From Candidatus Flexifilum affinis (GTDB lineage Bacteria; Chloroflexota; Anaerolineae; Aggregatilineales; Phototrophicaceae): a stretch of 22,407 bases of DNA. Numbering within the stretch: position 1 is the stretch's first letter; every line of letters starts with the position of its first letter. The position numbers were made by a program, and so were the translations under genes. The stretch lies in the NCBI GenBank assembly GCA_016713325.1, contig JADJPJ010000045.1, positions 1 through 22,407 of the forward strand, written 5' to 3'. Under the pieces are notes generated by a model. That model saw only the letters and a list, made by a program, of their open reading frames with translations, was not told where the DNA came from and ran no database searches. This document shows positions 16,051 to 22,407 of this stretch, in pieces.

Positions 16051-17682
16051 ATGGCCAGGTCATTGGGGGATCCATCCACGGAGTTCAACGAGCGGGAACT
16101 CGAGATTCTGCGCCGTATTGCCGAGGGGCAGTCCAATCGCGAGATCGCCGATCAGCTTTTTCTCTCCGTCAACACGGTCCGCTGGTACAACAAACAGATC
16201 TACGAGAAGCTGGACACGCACTCGCGCACCACGGCCATCGCCCGCGCCCGCACGCTCGGCCTGCTCACAGCGGACGGTGACGGTGCGATTGACGGCGATG
16301 GCGCGAACGACCGTAACAGCGCGGGGTGTGACGTTGAGCGCTTTGCCGATGACGGTGGGGGCGCGGCGGGCGTAGACGAGCTGGAGGCCATCGGCCCTTC
16401 GTCCACCCCGTCCAACCTGCCCTCGCAGCTCACCCCGTTCATCGGACGCGAGCGGGACATGGCCGAACTGGCCGCGCAGTTCGCCGACCCGGCCGTGCGC
16501 CTGCTGACCATTCTCGGTCCGGGCGGCATGGGGAAGACCCGTCTCTCGCAGGAGTTCGCCCGCGGGCGGCTGGCCGAATTTCAGCACGGCGTCTACTGGA
16601 TCGCGCTGGCGCCGGTCACCGCCGAGGGCGAAGACGCCCATACTGCCGTCATGAACACCCTGGCCAGCACGCTGCACATCACCCTGCACGCCGGCGCCGA
16701 CCCCGAAGCGCAGATCGCGACCTATCTGCACAACCGGCGCATGCTGCTGGTCATCGACAACTTCGAACACCTGCTCAGCGCCGCCGGCATTGTGCGCCGC
16801 ATCCTGGAGAGCGCGCCGGGCGTCAAGGTGATCGCCACTTCGCGTGAGGCGCTGGGGTTGTACGGCGAAGTCGTCTACGCGCTGGCCGGCCTGGCCGTGC
16901 CCGAGCGCGACGCCGCCGACCCGTGGGCGTACGACTCGATCAAACTCTTCCTTCAGACGGCGCGCCGGGTCCGCGGCGACTTCACCCCCGACGAGGGAGA
17001 CCTGGGCGAGATCGCCCGCATCTGCACGCTGGCCGACGGGCTGCCGCTCGGCATCGAACTGGCTGCCGCCTGGGTGCGCTCGCTGAGTCTGTCGGAAATC
17101 CGCGAGCAGTTGGAGAACGGGCTGGACATTCTCGAAAGCCGCACCCACAACATCCGCCATGTCTTCGATCGCTCCTGGTGCCTGCTCGCTGAATCCGAGC
17201 AGGTGGCCTTTGCCCGCCTGTCGATCTTCCGCGGCGGCTGCACGCGCGAGGCGATCCAGTCGGTCACCGGCGCCAGCCTGCGCATGATCGCCTCGCTGGT
17301 CGACAAATCGCTCCTCTGGCATCTGCCCGACGGCCACTACGCGATGCACGAACTGCTGCGCCAGTACGCGACGGAGCAGCTCGATCGCCTGTCGGGAGAG
17401 GAAGCGGTGCAGACGCGGCACTGCGACTACTACGCCGCCCTGGCCGGTCGCTGGGGGCGCGGCGTGCAGGGCCTCCAGCAGCTCGAAGGGCTGGAGATCC
17501 TGGAACAGGAATACCAGAACATCCACGCTGCCTGGCAGTATGCCGCGCAGCATGGGCGAGAGGAAGCGCTCAAGGAACTGCTGGAGATGTGGTACTTCTT
17601 CGACATTCGCGCGCTGGCGCGGGGCGAGGAGCTGTTCCGCACGGCGGCGGCCAGCGTGGAGGGGCTGACGCGCGCCGTCTGA
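16051..17682 (+). CDS. LuxR-HTH / NB-ARC ATPase regulator, N-terminal part
   Basis: STAND-type transcription regulator. The start at 16051 is set by GGAAGGGAGG at 16032-16041; a frame open from 15919 adds 44 non-conserved residues. Residues 8-72 form a LuxR/GerE helix-turn-helix (EFNERELEILRRIAEGQSNR, EIADQLFLSVNTVRWYNKQI, then YEKLDTHSRTTAIARA). An Asp/Gly-rich linker covers about 74-115. An NB-ARC module follows: FIGRERDMAEL, P-loop GPGGMGKT at 156-163, Walker B MLLVIDNFEHLL, the sensor region KVIATSREALG and LADGLPLGIELAA. A winged-helix and helical part ends YHAAWQY-like repeats before a TGA at 17680. The HTH is N-terminal, unlike MalT/LAL proteins where it is C-terminal. The TPR half continues in the next frame, so the stop is probably a frameshift. 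Confidence 0.88.
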   Translation: MARSLGDPSTEFNERELEILRRIAEGQSNREIADQLFLSVNTVRWYNKQIYEKLDTHSRTTAIARARTLGLLTADGDGAIDGDGANDRNSAGCDVERFADDGGGAAGVDELEAIGPSSTPSNLPSQLTPFIGRERDMAELAAQFADPAVRLLTILGPGGMGKTRLSQEFARGRLAEFQHGVYWIALAPVTAEGEDAHTAVMNTLASTLHITLHAGADPEAQIATYLHNRRMLLVIDNFEHLLSAAGIVRRILESAPGVKVIATSREALGLYGEVVYALAGLAVPERDAADPWAYDSIKLFLQTARRVRGDFTPDEGDLGEIARICTLADGLPLGIELAAAWVRSLSLSEIREQLENGLDILESRTHNIRHVFDRSWCLLAESEQVAFARLSIFRGGCTREAIQSVTGASLRMIASLVDKSLLWHLPDGHYAMHELLRQYATEQLDRLSGEEAVQTRHCDYYAALAGRWGRGVQGLQQLEGLEILEQEYQNIHAAWQYAAQHGREEALKELLEMWYFFDIRALARGEELFRTAAASVEGLTRAV

Positions 17683-18718
17683 TGGCGCGGCAGTCGGTCT
17701 TCACTTTCGGCTCGGGCTGGGCGAACAGACCCGCCAGCTTGTCGAGCGCAGCATGGACGCCTTCCGCTCCGCAGGCGCCGAGGCCGAGCTGGCGATGCCG
17801 CTGCTGACTCTCGGCCACCTCATCTTCTTCCAGGGCGATCTCAGTGGGGCGCCTGCCTACTATGAGCAGGCTATCGCGCTGGCCACGCGCTACAACGATG
17901 CGCTGGTCGTCGTCACTGCGCTGATTCGACTCGGCGCCAGCGCCATCAATGCCGGCGACTATGCTGAAGGGCGCTCGTCGCTCCAGCGCGCGCTGGAGCT
18001 CAGCCGCCGCATCGGCGATACCATGTCCACGTCGCTGGCGCTGATCAATCTGGGGGAACTGGAAATGCTGGTGGGCGATGTCGAGGCGGCGGCCATCTAC
18101 TATCGCGGGGCGCTGGGGACGGCGCAGCGCATCCGCCAGCACTACGTGATCGCCGGGGCGCTGGCGGAACTGGGCCGGGTGGCGTTCCTGCACGGCCGCT
18201 ATGAGGAAGCCGAGCGCCTGGTCGAACAGAGTCTGAGCCTGCATCTGGAGCACGGCAACCTCCGGTTCGCCGTCCGCTGTCACGCCTATCTGGCCAGCAT
18301 CGCCTGCGCCCAGGACGACTACGCTCGTGCGAATGCCCATTTTCTGCGCGCCTTCGAATACACTTTCGCGGTGCATGCGTTTGGTCCCGGCGTGCGTCCG
18401 CTGCTCTTCCTGGCCGACTGCTTTGCCAGGCAGGGGGATTTCGCCCGCGCGGTCGAGATCTGGACGCTGGTCGCCCGCTATGACGGCAGCAGCCGCGAAC
18501 AGCAGGAGGAGGCGGCCCGTCGCTGCGAAGAAACGGCCTCCCTGATTCCTGCCGAGCGCTTCGATGCGGCGGCGCGGCGCGGCAGCGGGATCGACGTCGA
18601 AACGATGCTCACGTCGCTCATGACGGAACTCGCAGGGGCAGGCTGGGGCGCTCGCAGCCCCTCGAACAGATCCGACTCCACCGCTCGCCCGCCGTTGACC
18701 AGGCTGAAAGCGCGGTAG
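17681..18718 (+). CDS. TPR sensor half of the LuxR/NB-ARC regulator
   Basis: Continuation of the regulator after an apparent one-base insertion near 17670-17680. The new frame reads DGAAVGLHFRLGLGEQTRQL, VERSMDAF and then at least six TPR-like helical hairpins. Examples are LSGAPAYYEQAIALATRYND, GDYAEGRSSLQRALELSRRI, GDVEAAAIYYRGALGTAQRI, GRYEEAERLVEQSLSLHLEH and DDYARANAHFLRAFEYTFAV. Joined to 16051-17682 and with one base removed, the gene is 889 codons. An independent start at the ATG at 17753 is possible but has no good ribosome-binding site. TPRs would sense a partner or ligand and control the ATPase switch. The last 80 residues overlap the 3' end of the PIG-L gene on the other strand, and about 30 of them (after LTSLMTELAG) look non-native. 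Confidence 0.82.
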   Translation, partial: DGAAVGLHFRLGLGEQTRQLVERSMDAFRSAGAEAELAMPLLTLGHLIFFQGDLSGAPAYYEQAIALATRYNDALVVVTALIRLGASAINAGDYAEGRSSLQRALELSRRIGDTMSTSLALINLGELEMLVGDVEAAAIYYRGALGTAQRIRQHYVIAGALAELGRVAFLHGRYEEAERLVEQSLSLHLEHGNLRFAVRCHAYLASIACAQDDYARANAHFLRAFEYTFAVHAFGPGVRPLLFLADCFARQGDFARAVEIWTLVARYDGSSREQQEEAARRCEETASLIPAERFDAAARRGSGIDVETMLTSLMTELAGAGWGARSPSNRSDSTARPPLTRLKAR

Positions 18719-19452
18719 TAGGTCTGAACGCCGAAGATGCGGGCGCGGCCGTCGTCGTCGAGCCGCAGCAGGCCCTCGAAGCCGCCGACCTGCGACTGAT
18801 GGCACTGGACGGCCTCCCAGACCCAGGAGGACGGCGTGGTGTCGATGCGCGTGGTGATCGCCCAATCCGCCCAGGCGACCGTCCGGCGCTCCGTCCCGTC
18901 CACCTGCATGACCAGATCGCCAAACGCCGCCTGGTAAGCGCTCATCTCGTCGCTCGATGCCACGCGGTAGTGGAGCTTGGCGACCCGGTGCGGCAGACCG
19001 CCGAAGCCGTAGGACCGGTCGGCCGCGGCCACCACCGCCGCCGTCGTGAACTGCGAAATGGCGATGTGGTCGGGATGTCCGTAGATCCCATTGGGATCGA
19101 AGGTCAGCACTACCTGTGGGCGGATGCGGCGCAGGTGCAGCACGAGCTGGAGGATGGCCTCGCGCGGCGGGACGCGGTCGAGTTCGCCGTCGAGATAGTC
19201 GAGGAAGGCGACATCCTGCACACCCAGGGCACGGGCGGCGCAGAGCAGCTCCGGTTCGCGGATGCGCCCCAGGGCTTCTTCGCCGGGGTACAGCGCCGGG
19301 TCGCCGGGCCACCCCCGTTCGCCGCGCGTGGCCGTCACGACATACGTTTCCACTCCCTCGACCGCCGCTAGAGCCAGCGCTCCGCCCATCCCGAGGGTTT
19401 CATCGTCGGGATGAGCGGTCACCGCGAGCAGGCGCAGACGTTCAGGTCTCAT
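18478..19452 (-). CDS. PIG-L family LmbE-like zinc deacetylase
   Basis: 324-residue deacetylase of the PIG-L/LmbE/MshB group, which removes N-acetyl groups from GlcNAc-type sugars. The metal motif AHPDDETLGMGG is near residues 13-24, and the second zinc ligand region is GIYGHPDHIAIS. Between them are VVTATRGERGWPGDPALYPG and REPELLCAARALGVQDVAFL, typical of the family. The start at 19452 has GAGGA 6 bp upstream; longer readings are non-conserved. The gene begins 16 bp after the inferred MFS stop, so the two likely form an operon. The natural end appears to be near LVNGGRAVESDLFEGLR (about 18650). The frame then runs on about 55 more residues, antisense to the TPR gene, to 18478, so the C-terminal tail is suspect. 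The actual substrate is unknown. Confidence 0.88.
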   Translation of the reverse strand: MRPERLRLLAVTAHPDDETLGMGGALALAAVEGVETYVVTATRGERGWPGDPALYPGEEALGRIREPELLCAARALGVQDVAFLDYLDGELDRVPPREAILQLVLHLRRIRPQVVLTFDPNGIYGHPDHIAISQFTTAAVVAAADRSYGFGGLPHRVAKLHYRVASSDEMSAYQAAFGDLVMQVDGTERRTVAWADWAITTRIDTTPSSWVWEAVQCHQSQVGGFEGLLRLDDDGRARIFGVQTYYRAFSLVNGGRAVESDLFEGLRAPQPAPASSVMSDVSIVSTSIPLPRRAAASKRSAGIREAVSSQRRAASSCCSRLLPS

Positions 19453-19468
19453 GATCTTCCTCGCTTCG

Positions 19469-20711
19469 TCAACTGGTCGAACTGGTCGCCAGAGCACGGC
19501 GGGGCGAAAGAGCCAGCCGCACCACCGGCACCGCGGCAAATACCAGCACCATGGTGAGCGCCAGCGTCAGCGAGACGCCCAGCACCTGCACCGCCATCCC
19601 GGCCCCGGCAAAACTGACCACCGCGCCGATCCAGCGGGTGGCGGCGAAGCGCCAGACTGCTCTCCAGCGCGGATGGCGGGGCCATCTCGGTCACCAGCGC
19701 CGAACCGATGGCGAAGCCGGAGTTGACCAGGGCGATCAGCGCCGCGGCGATCCAGAAGTGCCAGGCGGCGGTGGCCGGGATCATCAGGGCCACGCCGACG
19801 GCCGCCAGCGTATAGCAGGTATACAGGACGCCCCGCCGCCCGATCCGGTCAGACAGCCAGCCCATGACAAAGGGCAGCGGCAGGTTGATCAGCCCGGCGA
19901 AGGCGACCGCGCCGGTGATCTCGCTGGTGCTGAAGCCGTTCGCGTCCATGGCGAGCGGGCGGACCATCTCGCCGACGAAATTGCCGCTAAACGCCATCAC
20001 GCTGGCCGCCAGGATGAGCAGGAAGGCCCCGCCGAGCGGCGCGCTGGACCGCAGGGCGGCGAAGGTCCCGGTCTGGACGGCGGCATAGCTGCCCGTCTGC
20101 GTGAGCAGATAGCTGCCGGTCTGCCTGGCCGCCGCAGGTGAAGCCGGCGCCGCTTTGGCCGGCTGCTTGTCGGCCAGCCCCAGCGCGATCACCGCCAGCA
20201 GCAGCCAGAGCGCCGCGGAGAAGGTGAACAGGGCGGGGAATCCCCACCGGTCGACCAGCGCGCCGGAAACCAGCCCGCCGATCACCTGGCCGAGCGCCAG
20301 CGCCACGCCCATCACGCCGAAGGTGCGGCCCCGGCTGCGATCGTCGGCAAAGAGGCCGGTCAGGATGGTCAGCATGGAGGTGGAGATGCCGAACAATCCC
20401 CAACCCAGCGTCGTCAGCAGGCCGAGCTGAACGACGTCCTGCGCCGTGCCCATCAGGAAGAACAGCGGCGCGTTGAGCAGGGCCGGCGCGATGATGAAGA
20501 GCTTGCGCCGTCCAAAGCGTCCCGACAGCGAACTGCTGCCGATGGTGGTGATGGCCAGCAGCGCGAAGGCGATGGCCAGGAACAGGCCGGTCTGCGCGGC
20601 GTCGGCGCCCAGCGTGCGGGCGTAGAGCGACATGACCGCCATGATGCTGCTGCCCACCGTGCTGGGGAGCAGGTAACACATGAAAAGCAAGATGAGCTGC
20701 TTTCGGGTCAT
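19469..20711 (-). CDS. MFS transporter, DHA1-like (one frameshift)
   Basis: 12-helix major facilitator of 413 residues after removing one inserted base near 19648. AAGGAGGG precedes the ATG. The first half has MAVMSLYARTLGADAAQTGL and the MFS motif A-like loop SSSLSGRFGRRKLF, then LTGLFADDRSRGRTFGVMGV and GQVIGGLVSGALVDRWG. The second half has NLPLPFVMGWLSDRIGRRGV. The frame changes after TEMAPPSALESSLA; the next frame reads FAATRWIGAVVSFAGAG and continues with two more helices to a TGA at 19469-19471. The central cytoplasmic loop carries an unusual repeat, TGSYLLTQTGSYAAVQTGTF. Proton-driven efflux is typical; the substrate is unknown. It is likely co-transcribed with the PIG-L gene. Confidence 0.86.
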
Positions 20712-20790
20712 CGTGGGACCCTCCTTTCAAATTCCGTTCTGAATTTGGATGGCGCCTGTGAACCTCACCCGTCAATCCATTCTCCGGGGT

Positions 20791-20862
20791 GAACCTCACC
20801 CCTCAATCCCCTCTCCATACTGGAGAGGGGAGGCTAAGCGAAGCGCAGCAGGGGTGAGGTTC
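20791..20862. repeat. Nested inverted repeat, intergenic element
   Basis: Outer arms GAACCTCACCCCT (20791-20803) and AGGGGTGAGGTTC (20850-20862) are perfect 13-bp complements. Inside lies TCCCCTCTCC-atact-GGAGAGGGGA (20807-20831), a perfect 10-bp stem. An incomplete extra arm (AACCTCACCCGTCAATCC) precedes it at 20761. A diverged copy is at about 10299-10337. It sits between the DinB-like and MFS genes and may act as a terminator, but it looks like a dispersed mobile-type element. Confidence 0.75.
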
Positions 20863-20869
20863 GCCAGAA

Positions 20870-21382
20870 CTAGACGTGGAACTCGATGGTGCGGCGGATG
20901 TGCATGGCCATCCGCCCGCTGCGGTAGGCGCGGGATTTGCGCCGCGTGCTCGCGTTTGTGCCCGTAGAAGGCGCCGACGATCAGGTCTTCGGCATCGCGC
21001 AGGCCGGCGCCCCAGGGCACCGGGACCTGCTGGCGCAGCTTATCGTCCGGCAGGTGCAGCAGCAGGTCGATCGCCGTCTCGTAGTAGGCCTGGTACTCGT
21101 CGACAATACGGTTCAGGGGCAGATCCTGCCGCCGCGCGATGGCCGCCACGTCGAAGCCGTCGGGATCGGCCACCCATCGATCGAAGTCGCTGGTCGGCGT
21201 TGCGTCGTCCAGCCGCACCAGGATATCGACCAGGACCGCCTCGCTGGAGGCGATGTGGGCCATCACCTCCTTGATCGACCACAGCTCGCAGGCGCCGGCC
21301 TGTGCGCTCCTCTTCGCCGATCCCCTTGATCGAGGTCGAGCAGAATCCGGTGCCCCTGCTCCATGATGCTGAGAATGTGCAT
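20870..21382 (-). CDS. DinB-like four-helix protein (frameshifted)
   Basis: Small protein of the DinB/YfiT superfamily, four-helix metal-binding proteins that include thiol-dependent transferases. The start at 21382 (MHILSIMEQGHRILLDLD) has GGGGAG about 9 bp upstream. After one or two indels near 21300-21330 the frame gives LWSIKEVMAHIASSEAVLVD, matching the family's W-S-x-K-D/E-V-x-x-H-I helix. It continues RWVADPDGFDVAAIARRQDL, NRIVDEYQAYYETAIDLLLH and FYGHKREHAAQI, with His positions suited to metal binding. Near 20930 a third shift restores AYRSGRMAMHIRRTIEFHV and a TAG at 20870-20872. The total of 513 bp stays divisible by three. The exact role is unknown. Confidence 0.7.
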
Positions 21383-21505
21383 GCTGCTTTGCTCCCCTAC
21401 CGTTTCAATGCGGTCTCTGCTCTGGTTGTTCAGCCACGGATGTTCTGCAGAGGGGCCGACGCGCCAACGAAGTTTGACCGTGTCTGCCCGCAAAAAATCC
21501 CCACC

Positions 21506-22407
21506 CTATGCCGGCCGCACCGAAGGATCGCGCAGGCGCGCGATGTGTTCGATGTCCTGCTGAACCTCCGCCCGGCTGATCAGCGTGTCGAAGGTACTGC
21601 GCTCCATGCACAGCAGTTCCACCGCGATCCGGGCGCGCACGGTCGCATGACGCACGCCGTCGCGCAGCAGGCCGACCTCGCCGAAAAACTCCCCTTGACC
21701 CAGTTGCGTGATGACTTCCTGCCCGCCATCCGGTTGTTCGGCGATCACTTCGACCTCGCCGCGGGTGATGATGTAGAAGGGCTGGCCGGCTCCCCCTGCC
21801 GGACGATGGTCTCCACCCGCCCTGAAGCGCACCGGTTCCAGAGCCGGCGTGATGCGGGCGGCCTCCTTCGTGGTGAGCTGTGGCATGGCCCGGCGCAGAT
21901 AGCGGTCGGAGACGCGGCGCAGTTCGCCGGCGAAGGCGATGGCCAGCGGCACCGTGACGATCAGGTTGTAGTAGAAGTGCAGGTACGGACGGGTGGGCAG
22001 CAGCGGGTTCAGGTCCGGGAAGAAAGTCCCGATCAGCCCGCCGCGCGCCGCAATGCCGTTCTTGCCGGCCACGTCATAGAAGTTGAGCATCGCCGGCTCG
22101 GTCCCCAGCGGCACCGCCGTGACGAGGTTGCCGTCGGCGACGGTTCCCCAGAGCGCCGCGTCCCTTCGTAGATGAAGTGGTTGTCGAAGAAGAAGGTGTA
22201 GCAGATGAAGAGATGCTCGACCGTATGCACCGAGGCGAACGCCAGCGCGATCCACAGCCAGATATTGCGTGGATAGCGCAGCACCAGCATCAGGATCAGC
22301 ATCCAACCGGCGACCTCCCCGGATCAGATGCACGATCTCCAGGTCGAGCTGGCCGAAGATGCCGCAGGCCGGCGGCGTGGTCACCGGGGCGCCGTCCGCG
22401 CCGATCA
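21506..22407 (-). pseudogene. Membrane protein fused to cyclic-nucleotide-binding domain, partial
   Basis: The gene enters from the right edge and ends at TAG 21506-21508. The N-proximal part is polytopic: FGQLDLEIVHLI, then in the next frame GWMLILMLVLRYPRNIWLWI and ALAFASVHTVEHLFICYTFF. It returns to the first frame near 22150 (DAALWGTVADGNLVTAVPLG) with another helix, YLHFYYNLIVTVPLAIAFAG. The C-terminal part is a Crp/cNMP-like beta-roll: ETIVRQGEPA (only in an alternate frame, 21795-21825), FYIITRGEVEVIAEQPDGGQ, GQGEFFGEVGLLRDGVRHAT and VRA, the phosphate-binding cassette with E and R. No DNA-binding helix-turn-helix follows, so it is not a transcription factor. It would couple nucleotide binding to a membrane activity, which I cannot name. 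Two pairs of compensating indels are needed to read it through. Confidence 0.7.

Noticed and set aside
16060..17553. 497-codon minus-strand frame
   Set aside because: Antisense of the LuxR/NB-ARC gene, which carries the P-loop and helix-turn-helix on the plus strand.
17570..19312. 580-codon minus-strand frame
   Set aside because: It covers the antisense of the TPR half and an off-frame of the PIG-L gene; no coherent domain.

Overview
The window is G+C-rich and probably comes from a Chloroflexota (Anaerolineae-like) genome. That placement is inferred from gene style: a CAP-domain secreted protein with a Thr/Pro-rich linker, a LuxR-HTH/NB-ARC/TPR regulator, a secreted repeat protein with a dockerin-like tail, and a DrrAB-type exporter under a MarR regulator. 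No rRNA, tRNA, CRISPR array or transposase is visible. No taxonomic search could be run.

Layout. 1-1905 (-) is a ClpC-type AAA+ unfoldase. Its 3' end lies outside the window and its extreme 5' end is missing. 2090-3840 (-) is a lower-G+C, heavily frameshifted relic of a secreted protein with about 284-bp carboxypeptidase-regulatory-like repeats and a duplicated dockerin-like tail. 4001-7032 (-) holds a broken small gene, a two-helix membrane protein and a large Trp/Arg-rich protein (4930-7032) built of 11-residue amphipathic repeats behind an acidic N-terminus and a membrane segment. It is broken by an in-frame amber codon and several indels, and it is the strongest candidate here for something undescribed. 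7270-8501 (+) is a secreted alpha/beta hydrolase with four one-base deletions, and 8626-10002 (+) an intact CAP-domain protein. 10003-10346 is a repeat-rich convergent spacer. 10347-12925 (-) is marR-drrA-drrB, with a palindromic operator inside the marR promoter. 13041-15721 (-) is a tightly coupled response regulator-methyltransferase-glycosyltransferase cluster. 16051-18718 (+) is a LuxR/NB-ARC/TPR regulator split by one frameshift, overlapping tail-to-tail with a PIG-L deacetylase (18478-19452, -). An MFS transporter (19469-20711), a DinB-like protein (20870-21382) and a membrane/cyclic-nucleotide-binding fusion (21506 to the right edge) follow on the minus strand.

Integration. marR-drrAB looks like a self-regulated efflux module. 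PIG-L and the MFS gene are 16 bp apart and probably form an operon. The response regulator has no kinase beside it. A recurring theme is single-base indels: in almost every affected gene the protein continues cleanly in another frame, while 8626-14228 (five genes plus a spacer) shows none. Either this is an error-prone assembly or several genes are in early decay. Gene coordinates that cross frameshifts are therefore reconstructions.
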